A stretch of 64,000 nucleotides of DNA from Pseudomonas fluorescens (GCF_002022275.1 NZ_MSDF01000014.1:764883-828882); one strand, 5' to 3'. Numbered from the stretch's first letter, positions 18,541 to 28,034 are shown. A program made the numbers and translations. Notes: generated by a model not told the origin, from the letters alone.

Positions 18541-19329
18541 CTACACCCCTCGACGGGGCAGAACAAAACTCAGCAGAAACAGGGCGGCCGCCGTAACCAC
18601 AATCGACGGCCCCGCTGGCGTGTCCTTGAACCAGGACAACGCCAGGCCCCCGCACACTGCGAGCATCCCCAACAGGCTGGCGCCGATGGCCATTTGTTCC
18701 GGTGAACGGGCGTGGCGCTGGGCGGCGGCGGCGGGAATGATCAGCAGCGACGTAATCAACAATACGCCGACTATCTTCATCGCGACAGCAATCACCACGG
18801 CGATCAACAGCATCAGGGTCATGCGCAGCGCCGGCACGGGCAGGCCTTCCACGGTCGCCAGCTCTTCATGCACGGTAATCGCCAGCAACGGGCGCCACAG
18901 GGTCACGAGCAGCACCAGCACGGCGGCGCTGCCACCGAGGATCCACGCAAGGTCGGTGGGGCTGATCGCCAGCAGGTCGCCGAACAGATACGCCATCAGG
19001 TCAATACGCACTTCGTGCATGAAGCTCAGAACCACCAGGCCCAAGGACAACGTGCTTGGCGCGAGAATGCCCAGCAAGGTGTCGGAGGCCAGCGGCTGGC
19101 GCTGTTGCAGGGTCACCAGCAGCACTGCCAGCAGCAGGCAGCCCACGGTCACGGCGATGGTCGGGCTTACATCCAACAAAAAGCCCATGGCCACGCCCAG
19201 CAGCGCGGCGTGCGACAACGTGTCGCCGAAGTAGGCCATGCGCCGCCACACCACAAACGAGCCCAACGGGCCCGCCACCAACGCCAAAGCCAAGCCTGCC
19301 AGCAGGGCGTAAAGCAGAAAATCAGCCAT
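18541..19329 (-). CDS. znuB: Zinc ABC transporter permease
   Basis: Inner-membrane channel of the ZnuABC high-affinity zinc importer, 262 residues with eight or nine helices. [14 protein letters not shown] near the N-terminus is the permease family motif, and [26 protein letters not shown] lies near residues 190-220. I start it at 19329 (MADFLLYAL), overlapping znuC by 8 bp; the longer frame adds a non-hydrophobic segment inside znuC. Confidence 0.95.
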   Translation of the reverse strand: MADFLLYALLAGLALALVAGPLGSFVVWRRMAYFGDTLSHAALLGVAMGFLLDVSPTIAVTVGCLLLAVLLVTLQQRQPLASDTLLGILAPSTLSLGLVVLSFMHEVRIDLMAYLFGDLLAISPTDLAWILGGSAAVLVLLVTLWRPLLAITVHEELATVEGLPVPALRMTLMLLIAVVIAVAMKIVGVLLITSLLIIPAAAAQRHARSPEQMAIGASLLGMLAVCGGLALSWFKDTPAGPSIVVTAAALFLLSFVLPRRGV

Positions 19330-20107
19330 GCTTGCAGCTATCTCCATGAACGTGAGCGTGAGGTGTGGCGGGGTCGTCGACCACGGCACCGTGCAAATCG
19401 TGGGCGTGGTCGTGATGGTGGTGATAAATCGCCAGACTTTGCGCGTTCTTGCCGAACAGCTCGACGAACGCCGGGTCGCCGCTGACCTGTTCCGGGTGGC
19501 CGGAGCAGCACACGTGACGGTTCAGGCACACCACCTGGTCGGTGGTGCTCATGACTAGGTGCAGGTCGTGGGAGACCATCAGCACGCCGCAGCCATGACG
19601 GTCGCGCAGACGCGTGATCAGGCTGTACAGCTCGGCCTGGCCGGCGACGTCGACGCCTTGCACGGGTTCATCCAGCACCAGCAGTTCCGGCTCGCGCAAC
19701 AAGGCGCGGGCCAGCAGAACGCGCTGCATTTCGCCGCCGGAGATGCTTTGCACCGGGCTGTCGATCACCTGTTCGGCGCCGACTTCCTTGAGTGCAGACT
19801 GGGCGCGGGCTCGGTCTACGCCGGGCACCAGGCGCAAAAAGCGCAATACTGACAGCGGCAGCGTCGGGTCCACATGCAGTTTTTGCGGCATGTAACCCAC
19901 GCGCAGCTTGGGCTTGCGCCACACCGTGCCGCTGTCGGGCTTGAGTAAACCGAGCACGGCGCGCACGAGGGTCGTCTTGCCGGCGCCGTTCGGGCCGATC
20001 AGTGTGACGATCTGCCCGGGCTCGACGCTCAACGCGATGTTATCCAGCACGTTTTGCCCGGCGAACGTGACCCCGACCTGCTCCAGGCGGATTAACGCAT
20101 CGCTCAT
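19322..20107 (-). CDS. znuC: Zinc ABC transporter ATP-binding protein
   Basis: ATPase of the zinc importer, 261 residues. Walker A is GPNGAGKTT, the signature is [14 protein letters not shown] and Walker B is [12 protein letters not shown]. The C-terminus is His-rich ([13 protein letters not shown] and further His), a zinc-binding tail typical of ZnuC. The start at 20107 overlaps the zur stop by 1 nt (TGATG), so zur, znuC and znuB form a coupled operon. Confidence 0.96.
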   Translation of the reverse strand: MSDALIRLEQVGVTFAGQNVLDNIALSVEPGQIVTLIGPNGAGKTTLVRAVLGLLKPDSGTVWRKPKLRVGYMPQKLHVDPTLPLSVLRFLRLVPGVDRARAQSALKEVGAEQVIDSPVQSISGGEMQRVLLARALLREPELLVLDEPVQGVDVAGQAELYSLITRLRDRHGCGVLMVSHDLHLVMSTTDQVVCLNRHVCCSGHPEQVSGDPAFVELFGKNAQSLAIYHHHHDHAHDLHGAVVDDPATPHAHVHGDSCKHG

Positions 20108-20589
20108 CAAGCCCCCTGGCAGCCCGAGCACAGGCCGACCACTTCGACCGTTTGCCCTTCGACCTTGAAGCCGACCTCGGCCGAGCTCTTGACGATGGCG
20201 TCGCTGATGCTTTTTTGCTCAAGTTCGATGGCGGCGTGGCATTCGCGGCAGATCAGGAACTGGCCCTGATGCGCGTGCTCCGGGTGGTTGCAGCCGACAA
20301 AGGCGTTGAGCGAAGCGATGCGGTGCACCAGGCCGTTTTCCAGCAGGAAATCCAGTGCGCGGTACACCGTCGGTGGCGCGGCGCGGCGGCCGTCTTGCTC
20401 GCTGAGCACGCCGAGAATGTCGTAGGCTCCCAGCGGCTTGTGGCTCTGCCACACCAATTCCAGCACGCGCCGACGCAAGGCGGTCAGGCGTAGGCCTTGG
20501 CGCAGGCACAGCGCATCGGCCTCCGACAGCGCAGTGTGCACGCAGTGAGAGTGGTCGTGGGGACGGCTGGCAAGCGGTGTTTTAGGCAT
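20107..20589 (-). CDS. zur: Zinc uptake regulator Zur (Fur family)
   Basis: Zinc-sensing repressor of 160 residues (Np20 in P. aeruginosa). The winged helix covers about 28-95 ([33 protein letters not shown]). The structural zinc site is the CREC and CSGC pair, and His-rich sequence (HPEHAHQ) supplies sensory ligands. The N-terminal HDHSHCVH also contains His and Cys. First gene of zur-znuC-znuB, divergent from znuA across 67 bp. Confidence 0.95.
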   Translation of the reverse strand: MPKTPLASRPHDHSHCVHTALSEADALCLRQGLRLTALRRRVLELVWQSHKPLGAYDILGVLSEQDGRRAAPPTVYRALDFLLENGLVHRIASLNAFVGCNHPEHAHQGQFLICRECHAAIELEQKSISDAIVKSSAEVGFKVEGQTVEVVGLCSGCQGA

Positions 20590-20610
20590 GAGCGGCGACA
20601 GATATTTGAT

Positions 20611-20630
20611 AGAGACGTTATTATGTTACC
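20611..20630. promoter_or_regulatory. Possible Zur operator between zur and znuA
   Basis: GACGTTATTATGTTACC in the divergent zur/znuA gap partly resembles the AT-rich Zur box core (GTTAT-N-TATAAC). The symmetry is imperfect. A shared operator here is expected from the family, so the call is from place as much as sequence. Confidence 0.35.
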
Positions 20631-20656
20631 CGTTCCTACGCCATTGAGTGGTCATC

Positions 20657-21577
20657 GTGTCCCGACTTTTTCCCGTTTTTGTCGTATTTGTCACTAGTTT
20701 GTTCATTGCGGGTGCCGCTCAGGCCGAGGTCAAGGTGCTGACCAGCATCAAGCCATTGCAGCTCATCGCCGCCGCTGTGCAGGACGGTGTGGCGATTCCC
20801 GAGGTGCTGTTGCCGCCGGGCGCGTCGCCGCATAACTACGCGTTGCGGCCATCCGACGTACGGCGCGTGCAGTCGGTAGACCTGTTGTATTGGATCGGCC
20901 CGGACATGGAGACCTTTCTGCCACGCGTGTTGAAGGGGCGAAGCTTGCCAACCGTCGCCGTGCAGGACCTGCCGGGCATGAAGCTGCGTCGTTTCGCGGA
21001 AGATAGCCACTCCCACGCCGATGATGCCGACGAACACGACCACGATCACCGCCCGGGCAGCCTGGATGCGCATTTGTGGTTGTCGACGGTTAATGCGCGA
21101 GTGATTGCGGCGCGTATGGCGGCGGATCTTAGTGCTGCGGACCCGGCCAACGCTGCGCGTTACCAGAGCAACGTGAAGGCGTTTGATGAGCGTCTGGATG
21201 CGCTGGATGCGCGTCTGAAAGCCCGTCTGGCAGCCGTGGGCGACAAGCCTTACTTCGTGTTCCACGAGGCATTTGATTATTTCGAAGATGCTTACGGGTT
21301 GAAACACACCGGCGTGTTCAGTGTTGCCGCCGAAGTGCAGCCTGGTGCCCAGCATGTGTCGGCGATGCGTACGCGGTTGCAGGAAGTGGGCAAGACGTGT
21401 GTATTCAGCGAGCCGCCGTTGCGTCCGCGTTTGGCTGAGACGCTGGTTGCTGGTTTGCCGGTGAAGCTGGCGGAGCTGGATGCGTTGGGCGGTTACACGC
21501 CGGCGACGGCGCAGGGGTATGAGCAGGTCTTGGAAAAATTGGGGAATGATTTAGCCGGTTGCCTGGAATCACTGTAA
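20657..21577 (+). CDS. znuA: Zinc ABC transporter substrate-binding protein
   Basis: Periplasmic zinc-binding protein (306 residues). The signal peptide ends at about AAQAE (residue 24). Zinc-ligand histidines are His59 (GASPHNY), His139 (LDAHLWL) and the one in VFHEAF. A His/Asp-rich loop of ZnuA type occupies about 117-131 (SHSHADDADEHDHDH). I prefer the GTG at 20657 (MSRLFPVF); a GTG nine bases upstream is also in frame, and neither has a strong ribosome site. Divergent from zur. Confidence 0.93.
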   Translation: MSRLFPVFVVFVTSLFIAGAAQAEVKVLTSIKPLQLIAAAVQDGVAIPEVLLPPGASPHNYALRPSDVRRVQSVDLLYWIGPDMETFLPRVLKGRSLPTVAVQDLPGMKLRRFAEDSHSHADDADEHDHDHRPGSLDAHLWLSTVNARVIAARMAADLSAADPANAARYQSNVKAFDERLDALDARLKARLAAVGDKPYFVFHEAFDYFEDAYGLKHTGVFSVAAEVQPGAQHVSAMRTRLQEVGKTCVFSEPPLRPRLAETLVAGLPVKLAELDALGGYTPATAQGYEQVLEKLGNDLAGCLESL

Positions 21578-21581
21578 TCCC

Positions 21582-21653
21582 TGTGGGAGCTGGCTTGCCT
21601 GCGATAGCGGTGTGTCAGTCGACATAGCTATCGCAGGCAAGCCAGCTCCCACA
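21582..21653. repeat. REPIN (GCTGGCTTGCCTGCGAT type)
   Basis: Short inverted REP pair in the convergent gap between znuA and thrB, starting TGTGGGAGCTGGCTTGCCTG and ending with its complement. Confidence 0.9.
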
Positions 21654-21669
21654 CTGACTGCGGTGATTT

Positions 21670-22623
21670 TTAGAGCGCGAACGGCAGGTGAACGCTGACC
21701 TGCTGACGCTGCGCCAACCGGTGCTCAAACTCTGCCGGATCGTGAATCAACACATCCTGCCCGGCAAACGACTCCGCCGCGATCAGGCGTGACAGCCAAA
21801 ACCGCACGCACGCCACGCGCAACATCGTCGGCCACAACTCGGCTTCCTTCGCAGTGAACGGCCGCAGCCCCGCATAAGCCCCCAACAGCGCACGAGCACG
21901 CTGCCCATCAATCACGCCCTCGCCATCCGAACACCAGTCATTCAGGGCGATCGCCACGTCGTACAGCATCGGGCCAGAGCAGGCGTTGTAGAAGTCGATC
22001 AGTCCGGTGAGGTGCGTGCCTTCGAACATCGCGTTGTCGCGAAACAGGTCGGCATGCACGTTGGCGCGGGGCAGGGCGAGGATCTCGGCTTTGTGCGCCT
22101 CGATCTCGGTCAGCGCGTCTTGCAGCAGGCGCTGTTGCGCGTCGTTCAGGTGTGAAATCAGCTGCGCACCTTCACTGAGCATCCAGTCCAGCCCGCGATC
22201 GGTCTTGCGCTCCAGCACTTTCTCGCCTTGTGTCGCGAGGTGCAGATGGCCAAGCAGGTCGCCGACCTGGGCGCAATGCTGCGCGTTGGCATCCTTGATG
22301 TGCTTGCCGGCCAGGCGCGGTTGCAGCAGGGCCGGTTTACCCTTCAATTCACGCAGGGCCTCGCCGCCCGTGGTGCGCAGGGCATAGGGCACGGGCAGGT
22401 CGGCGTCGTGGAGCACGTCGAGCAGTTCGATGAAGAACGGCATTTCGGCGACCGGGCCGCGTTCAACCAGGGTCAGGACGAACTCGCCTTTCTCCAGGCT
22501 GACAAAAAAATTGGTGTTTTCGCTGCCGGCGGCAATCCCCTGGAAATCAAGCAGGCGGCCGAGCCCGTAAGGGGCGAGAAAGGTTTCCAGCTCGGGCCGA
22601 GCCAGGGGGGTGAACACAGACAT
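21670..22623 (-). CDS. thrB: Homoserine kinase (APH-fold type)
   Basis: Phosphorylates homoserine in threonine synthesis. The 317-residue protein is of the aminoglycoside-phosphotransferase fold used by pseudomonads, not the GHMP fold of E. coli ThrB. Motifs: GSENTNFFV (nucleotide loop), ANVHADLFRDN (catalytic loop; the Asp is the base) and GLIDFYNAC (metal-binding Asp). It lies 56 bp upstream-to-downstream of the DUF2782 gene on the same strand, as in PA5494-PA5495. Confidence 0.93.
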   Translation of the reverse strand: MSVFTPLARPELETFLAPYGLGRLLDFQGIAAGSENTNFFVSLEKGEFVLTLVERGPVAEMPFFIELLDVLHDADLPVPYALRTTGGEALRELKGKPALLQPRLAGKHIKDANAQHCAQVGDLLGHLHLATQGEKVLERKTDRGLDWMLSEGAQLISHLNDAQQRLLQDALTEIEAHKAEILALPRANVHADLFRDNAMFEGTHLTGLIDFYNACSGPMLYDVAIALNDWCSDGEGVIDGQRARALLGAYAGLRPFTAKEAELWPTMLRVACVRFWLSRLIAAESFAGQDVLIHDPAEFEHRLAQRQQVSVHLPFAL

Positions 22624-22679
22624 GGTTAAAACTGCCAGTACGGGCGCCGCGGTGGGCGGCGCCGATTTAAGTTAAGAAA

Positions 22680-22970
22680 TCATTTCCATTCGAAGATCTT
22701 CCATGACGGGATCAGCATATCCGGCTGGTCAGAGCGGATGAAGTTTGCGTCGGTTCCGTCCGCGCGCACCAGGAAATACGGCGGCGCGCCTTTAACCGTG
22801 ACCTTGATCGCGTACAGGAAACCGTTTTGGCGGTATTCCTGGATGGTTCTGTCGCCTTCCGTGCGAATGGTCACTTCCGGATCGCCCGAAGGGGCGCTGT
22901 CCGCCGCCATGGCAGCCATCGGAGCGAGTGCAATCAAGCCAGTGAAGAGCAGGCGATTGAATGTACGCAT
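22680..22970 (-). CDS. DUF2782 periplasmic protein
   Basis: A 96-residue secreted protein. Signal peptide about 1-22 (ending AAMAAD), then a compact domain with TIQEYRQNGFLYAIKVTVKGAPPYFLV and a C-terminal IPSWKIFEWK, which fit DUF2782. Function unknown. It precedes thrB on the same strand and diverges from polA with 74 bp between, where both promoters must lie. Confidence 0.88.
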   Translation of the reverse strand: MRTFNRLLFTGLIALAPMAAMAADSAPSGDPEVTIRTEGDRTIQEYRQNGFLYAIKVTVKGAPPYFLVRADGTDANFIRSDQPDMLIPSWKIFEWK

Positions 22971-23044
22971 GATAACCTTGTCCCTTTGTCGTCATTGGTC
23001 CGGCTATTCTAGCGCCTGACCCGCCGAAAAGGTTGATCCCTCTC

Positions 23045-25822
23045 ATGAGCCAAGCCCCCCTCGTCCTGGTGGACGGTTCTTCATATTTGTACCGCGCGTT
23101 CCACGCGTTGCCACCGCTGACCACTTCCAAAGGCCTGCCGACCGGCGCGGTCAAGGGCGTGTTGAACATGCTCAAGAGCCTGCGCAAGCAGTATCCCGAC
23201 AGCCCGTTTGCCGTCGTTTTCGACGCCAAGGGTGGGACTTTTCGCGATGACATGTACGCCGAGTACAAGGCCAACCGTCCGAGCATGCCTGATGACATGC
23301 GCTTGCAGATCGAACCCCTGCACCAAAGCGTAATCGCCCTGGGCTTTCCGCTGCTGTGCGTCGCCGGCGTCGAAGCCGATGACGTGATCGGCACGCTGGC
23401 CCGCAGCAGTGCGGCAGCCAGCCGCCCGGTGGTGATTTCCACCGGCGATAAGGACATGGCGCAGCTGGTCGACGGGCACATTACCTTGGTCAACACCATG
23501 ACCGGTAGTGCGATGGACATCGAGGGCGTGAAGGAGAAATTCGGCGTCGCTCCCGAGCAGATCATCGACTATCTGGCCTTGATGGGCGATTCGTCCGACA
23601 ACATCCCGGGCGTTCCGGGCATTGGCCCCAAAACCGCTTCGGGCCTGCTGATGGGCGTCAATGGCGGGATCAAAGAGCTCTATGAGCAGCTCGATATCGT
23701 GCCGACCCTGCCAATCCGTGGCGCCAAGACGCTGCCGGCCAAGCTGGAAGAGCACAAGGAGTCGGCATTCCTGTCCTACCAGTTGGCGACGATCAAGTGT
23801 GACGTGCCGCTGGACGTGGGCCTGGATGACTTGCACCTGATCGAGCCGGACCGTGAAAAGCTGCTGGAGCTGTACCAGTTGCTGGAGTTCAAAAGCTGGA
23901 TCGACGACATTCAGCGCGACGCCAAGCGTGTGGAGCTCAAAGCGGCTCCAGTTGCAGACGTTGAGGCCGTTGCTGCCGCGCCTGTTAAGGCGACCTACAC
24001 CACGATTCTCGACCAAGCGACTTTCGATACCTGGCTGAAGAAACTCAACGACGCCAAATTGTTTGCGTTCGATACCGAAACCACCGGCATCGACGCCCAG
24101 CAGGCACAGTTGGTCGGGGTTTCCTTTTCCGTTCAGCCCTTTGAAGCAGCCTACATTCCGCTGACCCATTCCTACATCGGTGCGCCGGAGCAACTGGACC
24201 GCGACACGGTTCTGCTAGCGCTGAAACCGTTGCTGGAAGACCCGACCAAGCTCAAGGTCGGTCAGCATGCCAAGTTCGACATGAACATCCTGGCCAACTG
24301 CGCCATCGGGGGCGACCCTGCGCAAGGCATCACCGTGCGCGGTATTGCGTTCGACACCATGCTTGAGTCCTACGTGTTGAACTCCACCGCGACCCGGCAC
24401 GACATGGACAGCCTGGCCAAGAAGTACCTGGACTACGACACCGTCAGCTTCCAGGACATCGCCGGCAAAGGCGCCAAGCAGTTGACCTTCGACCAGATCG
24501 CGCTTGAGCAGGCCGGGCCATACGCCGCCGAAGATGCCGACATCACGCTGCGCCTGCATCAGGCGTTGCATGCGCAGCTAGCGGCTATTCCTACGCTGGC
24601 CAGTGTGCTGACCGACATTGAAATCCCGTTGGTTCCGGTGCTGGCGCGTATTGAACGCCAGGGCGCGCTGGTGGATTCCAAGCTGCTGGGCATCCAGAGC
24701 ATCGAGCTGGGCGACAAGATGGTGGAGCTGGAGCGCCAGGCGTTCGAGATCGCCGGTGAGGAGTTCAACCTGGGCTCGCCCAAGCAACTGGGTGCCATCC
24801 TTTACGAAAAACTCGGTCTGCCGGTCCTGAAGAAAACCGGCAAGGGGCAGGCCTCCACGGCCGAGGAAGTGTTGGCCAAGCTGGCCGAAGATGACTTCCT
24901 GCTCCCGAAAGTGCTGATGCAGTACCGCAGCATGAGCAAGCTGAAAAGCACCTATACCGACCGCTTGCCGGAGCAGATCAACCCGCGCACCGGGCGCATT
25001 CACACGTCTTATCATCAGGCAGTGGCGGCGACCGGGCGTCTGTCTTCCAGCGACCCGAACCTGCAGAACATCCCGGTGCGCACGGCCGAAGGTCGGCGGA
25101 TTCGCCAGGCGTTTGTTGCGCCGAAGGGCTACAAGCTGCTGGCGGCGGACTATTCGCAGATTGAACTGCGGATCATGGCGCATTTGTCCAAGGACGAAGG
25201 GCTGATGAATGCCTTCCGCAACGATCTGGACGTGCACACGGCCACGGCGGCGGAAGTGTTCAAGGTTGAGCTGACTGAAGTCACCTCGAATCAGCGTCGC
25301 AGCGCCAAGGCGATCAACTTTGGCCTGATCTACGGGATGGGCGCGCAGAAGCTGGGCAAGGACATTGGCGTCGATACCAAGACCGCCAAGGCCTATATCG
25401 ATGTGTATTTCGCCCGCTACCCAGGGGTTCGCGAGTACATGGAGCGCACCCGTGCGCAGGCTGCCGATCAGGGGTTTGTCGAAACCATCTTCGGGCGTCG
25501 GCTTTACGTGCCGGATATCAACTCCAACAAACCTCAGGACCGCGCAGCCGCAGAACGCACGGCGATCAACGCGCCGATGCAGGGCACGGCGGCAGACATC
25601 ATCAAGAAGGCCATGGTGCGCGTGGACAATTGGCTGACCGAGTCCGGCCTGGATGCCAAAGTGATCCTGCAGGTGCACGATGAATTGGTGGTTGAGGTGC
25701 GTGAAGACCTGGTCGCCGAAGTCAGCGAGAAGATTCGCGAGCACATGAGCGCTGCTGCTCAGCTGGACGTGCCATTGGTGGTTGACGTGGGCGTGGGCGA
25801 TAACTGGGACGAGGCACACTGA
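23045..25822 (+). CDS. polA: DNA polymerase I
   Basis: Repair and Okazaki-fragment polymerase of 925 residues with all three activities. The N-terminal 5'-3' exonuclease (about 1-290) shows DGSSYLYRAFHA and SGDKDMAQL-like sequence. The proofreading domain is intact, with the DxE pair in FAFDTETTG. The polymerase domain has DYSQIELRIMAHLS (motif A), the O-helix RRSAKAINFGLIYGM and VHDELV (motif C). I use ATG 23045 (MSQAPLVLVDG), not the one 12 bp upstream. A hairpin (25833-25857) without a T run follows the stop. Confidence 0.97.
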   Translation: MSQAPLVLVDGSSYLYRAFHALPPLTTSKGLPTGAVKGVLNMLKSLRKQYPDSPFAVVFDAKGGTFRDDMYAEYKANRPSMPDDMRLQIEPLHQSVIALGFPLLCVAGVEADDVIGTLARSSAAASRPVVISTGDKDMAQLVDGHITLVNTMTGSAMDIEGVKEKFGVAPEQIIDYLALMGDSSDNIPGVPGIGPKTASGLLMGVNGGIKELYEQLDIVPTLPIRGAKTLPAKLEEHKESAFLSYQLATIKCDVPLDVGLDDLHLIEPDREKLLELYQLLEFKSWIDDIQRDAKRVELKAAPVADVEAVAAAPVKATYTTILDQATFDTWLKKLNDAKLFAFDTETTGIDAQQAQLVGVSFSVQPFEAAYIPLTHSYIGAPEQLDRDTVLLALKPLLEDPTKLKVGQHAKFDMNILANCAIGGDPAQGITVRGIAFDTMLESYVLNSTATRHDMDSLAKKYLDYDTVSFQDIAGKGAKQLTFDQIALEQAGPYAAEDADITLRLHQALHAQLAAIPTLASVLTDIEIPLVPVLARIERQGALVDSKLLGIQSIELGDKMVELERQAFEIAGEEFNLGSPKQLGAILYEKLGLPVLKKTGKGQASTAEEVLAKLAEDDFLLPKVLMQYRSMSKLKSTYTDRLPEQINPRTGRIHTSYHQAVAATGRLSSSDPNLQNIPVRTAEGRRIRQAFVAPKGYKLLAADYSQIELRIMAHLSKDEGLMNAFRNDLDVHTATAAEVFKVELTEVTSNQRRSAKAINFGLIYGMGAQKLGKDIGVDTKTAKAYIDVYFARYPGVREYMERTRAQAADQGFVETIFGRRLYVPDINSNKPQDRAAAERTAINAPMQGTAADIIKKAMVRVDNWLTESGLDAKVILQVHDELVVEVREDLVAEVSEKIREHMSAAAQLDVPLVVDVGVGDNWDEAH

Positions 25823-25911
25823 TCGCGCTGCTCTGCCATCACCGGGCGTGATGGCAGAATGCTTTAGTTCGGAAGTCGCCGTCAGTTATTTCAAATTGTT
25901 TTTCTGGTGCC

Positions 25912-25940
25912 GGAACTTAACCCGTGAATTGCTACTCAGA
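25912..25940 (+). promoter_or_regulatory. Sigma-22 (AlgU/RpoE)-type promoter of the ErsA-like sRNA
   Basis: GGAACTT (25912-25918) and TCAGA (25936-25940) are 17 bp apart, close to the AlgU consensus GGAACTT/TCTGA. Transcription would begin about 7 nt later, at the 5' end expected for the sRNA. Confidence 0.75.
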
Positions 25941-25946
25941 GTTACT

Positions 25947-26076
25947 GAATGGGTGGTGAAGCCCTTCAATGCTCCTATGTTGTGTTAAGTGTTGGCAGAT
26001 ATCTGGACCCCGCCCTAGCGGTCCGGAACTTGAACCCCGAACTTCCCCTCCCCATACGAAGTCCGGGGTTTTTTTT
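25947..26076 (+). ncRNA. ersA: ErsA-like small RNA (Spot 42 locus)
   Basis: An untranslated segment of about 130 nt between polA and engB, the position of Spot 42 in E. coli and ErsA in P. aeruginosa. It sits behind a good AlgU-type promoter and ends in a strong terminator: CCCCGAACTTC pairs with GAAGTCCGGGG (26035-26068), followed by eight T (26069-26076). A GC-rich stem (GGACC CCGCCCTAGC GGTCC, about 26006-26024) precedes it. Known ErsA is Hfq-dependent, about 130 nt long and represses algC and oprD in P. aeruginosa. Identity here is from place, promoter and size; the 5' end is estimated. Confidence 0.8.
26035..26076 (+). terminator. Intrinsic terminator of the ErsA-like sRNA
   Basis: CCCCG-A-ACTTC (26035-26045) pairs with GAAGT-C-CGGGG (26058-26068) around a C-rich loop, followed by eight T. 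Confidence 0.85.
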
Positions 26077-26089
26077 GCCCGCAGAAAAG

Positions 26090-26731
26090 TTATTCGGCGA
26101 TTTCCGCGCCCTTGTCCGCCAATTCCATCCAGCCGGCCAGCACGGTGTAAGCATCTTCCAGGCCCATGCGCTTGGGCGCCGAGAACAGCTGGATGGTGAT
26201 CGCATCACCCCAACCCTTACGGATTTCGGCCTGCACTTTGAGCAGCGTGTTCTTGGCCGCGCCGTAGGTCAGCTTGTCGGCCTTGGTCAGCAGAATGTGC
26301 ATCGGCATGCCGCTGGCGACGGCCCAGTCGAGCATCAGCAGGTCGAAGTCGGTCATTGGATGACGGATGTCCATCATCAGAATCAGACCCTTCAAACTCT
26401 CGCGGCCACCCAGATAAGCCTCCAGGTGACGCTGCCAGTGCAGCTTCAACGGGATAGGTACTTTTGCGTAACCGTAGCCCGGCAGGTCGACCAGACGCCG
26501 ATCATCGTCTAGCTTGAAGAAATTGAGTAGTTGCGTGCGGCCCGGGGTTTTCGAGGTGCGCGCCAGGCTGGCATGAGTCAGGGTGTTCAGCGCGCTGGAT
26601 TTACCGGCGTTGGAACGGCCGGCAAAGGCGACTTCAAAGCCCTCGTCATCGGGGCATTGGTCAACTTTGGCGGCGCTGAGCATAAACGTGGACTGTTGGC
26701 ACAGGCCAAGGATGGGATTCTTGAGTTGCAT
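26090..26731 (-). CDS. engB: Ribosome biogenesis GTP-binding protein EngB (YihA/YsxC)
   Basis: Essential GTPase for 50S subunit assembly, 213 residues. G1 is GRSNAGKSS (38-46), G3 is DLPGYGYA (82-89) and G4 is LLTKADK. I take the ATG at 26731 ([10 protein letters not shown]); the frame extends to 26857 but those residues precede the conserved start. It converges with the ErsA-like gene, whose terminator lies 14 bp from its stop. Confidence 0.96.
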   Translation of the reverse strand: MQLKNPILGLCQQSTFMLSAAKVDQCPDDEGFEVAFAGRSNAGKSSALNTLTHASLARTSKTPGRTQLLNFFKLDDDRRLVDLPGYGYAKVPIPLKLHWQRHLEAYLGGRESLKGLILMMDIRHPMTDFDLLMLDWAVASGMPMHILLTKADKLTYGAAKNTLLKVQAEIRKGWGDAITIQLFSAPKRMGLEDAYTVLAGWMELADKGAEIAE

Positions 26732-26923
26732 GAGATTTCCGATGTGGGCGGTGCCGAGAAAGGGTGCGGCAAGCGGTGTCGTTTCCGTTTCAGTAGCGCC
26801 AGTATATAATGCCGCAGATTTTGTGTGTGCTTTGTCCCAGCGAAGGATGAAGTTCACGGGAGCGAAAGACCTTCATTGCGCATTAGAACGCAAAACGCTC
26901 TCAAACCCTGAAAAGGTCGATGT

Positions 26924-27226
26924 ATGACCCGATGGTTGCTCGCTTTTGGTGTGCTGATTCCGCTTTACGGCGCTCAGGCTACACAGGATCCGGAAGCGGT
27001 GTACAACCGAGTTTGCGTGGCTTGCCATGCCGGCCAGTTGCCTAACGCCCCCAAACGGGGTGATCAGGCCGCTTGGCAGCCAAGACTGGCCAAGGGCATG
27101 GACACGTTGGTGCAACACGTGACCCAGGGTTTCAAGGCAATGCCGCCGCGTGGTTTGTGCATGGACTGCAGTACTGAGGATTACCAGGCCATCATTGAGA
27201 TGATGGTGAGTAAACCCGGTAGATAA
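26924..27226 (+). CDS. Cytochrome c5-type monohaem protein
   Basis: Small periplasmic electron carrier of 100 residues. Signal peptide about 1-19, haem attachment Cys31-x-x-Cys34-His35 (CVACH), axial Met in KAMPPRG (about 73). A second Cys pair, CMDC, near residue 80 is typical of cytochrome c5 and forms a disulfide. It is 34 bp upstream of the dihaem cytochrome gene, and both probably serve terminal oxidases. Confidence 0.92.
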   Translation: MTRWLLAFGVLIPLYGAQATQDPEAVYNRVCVACHAGQLPNAPKRGDQAAWQPRLAKGMDTLVQHVTQGFKAMPPRGLCMDCSTEDYQAIIEMMVSKPGR

Positions 27227-27260
27227 CTCTTAAACCCCTTAGCCGTAGTTGGATTAGCTG

Positions 27261-27866
27261 ATGAACAAACTGATCGTGAGTCTGCTGTTGACCTTGGGCA
27301 TCACCGGTGTTGCCCATGCTGCAGGCGACGCTACAGCCGGCCAGGCGAAAGCCGCCGTGTGTGGTGCTTGCCATGGACCGGACGGTAACAGCCCGGCACC
27401 GAACTTCCCCAAACTGGCGGGTCAAGGCGAACGTTACCTGACCAAGCAGATGCACGACATCAAGGACGGCAAGCGCACGGTGCTCGAAATGACCGGCTTG
27501 CTGACCAACCTCAGCGACCAGGACCTGGCAGACATCGCGGCGTATTTTGCCAGCCAGCACGGCAGTGTGGGAGCTGCTGATCCTAAAACCGTGGCTCACG
27601 GTGAAGAATTGTTCCGCGGCGGCAACCTGGAAAAGGGCATGCCTTCGTGCCTCGGTTGCCACTCGCCTAACGGCGCAGGCCTTGCTGCTGCAGGCTTCCC
27701 GCACTTGAGCGGCCAGCATGCGCAGTACATCGCCAAGCAGCTGACGGACTTCCGCGAAGGTAATCGCACCAACGATGGCGATACCAAAATCATGCAAACC
27801 ATCGCCAACAAATTGAGCAATAAGGATATCGAAGCGGTTTCCCAGTACATCCAGGGCCTGCATTGA
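27261..27866 (+). CDS. Dihaem cytochrome c4
   Basis: Periplasmic cytochrome c4 of 201 residues. A signal peptide (1-20) is followed by two haem domains, with Cys34-x-x-Cys37-His38 (CGACHG) and Cys130-x-x-Cys133-His134 (CLGCHS). In Pseudomonas c4 donates electrons to cbb3 or related oxidases. It is co-directional with the c5 gene and ends before a good terminator. Confidence 0.94.
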   Translation: MNKLIVSLLLTLGITGVAHAAGDATAGQAKAAVCGACHGPDGNSPAPNFPKLAGQGERYLTKQMHDIKDGKRTVLEMTGLLTNLSDQDLADIAAYFASQHGSVGAADPKTVAHGEELFRGGNLEKGMPSCLGCHSPNGAGLAAAGFPHLSGQHAQYIAKQLTDFREGNRTNDGDTKIMQTIANKLSNKDIEAVSQYIQGLH

Positions 27867-27911
27867 TCGCAAGACTACGTTAACGCTCGATTAATCCATC
27901 GATGCAAGCAT

Positions 27912-27940
27912 AAAAAGGGTGGCTCAGGCCGCCCTTTTTT
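27912..27940 (+). terminator. Terminator after cytochrome c4
   Basis: AAAAAGGGTGGC, loop TCAG, then GCCGCCCTTTTTT: a GC stem with a T run, between c4 and dsbA. Confidence 0.85.
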
Positions 27941-28034
27941 GTGGCCGGTGCCGTTACACTAACGAACTCATGCCCGCGTAGACCTGTCACAACAAAGGTC
28001 GCGTGAGGCGACTTTATTTGTACAGGAGTAAAGC

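Noticed and set aside
24578..25819. Long open frame antisense to polA
   Set aside because: Same cause; low-complexity product with no motif. Similar shadows over gltP (37905-39227), the Gate protein (39314-40357), algB (34589-35731) and the DUF4105 gene (51607-53052) were also left out.
25833..25857. Hairpin after polA as an intrinsic terminator
   Set aside because: The 10-bp stem is perfect but has no T run, so only a hairpin is recorded in the polA entry.
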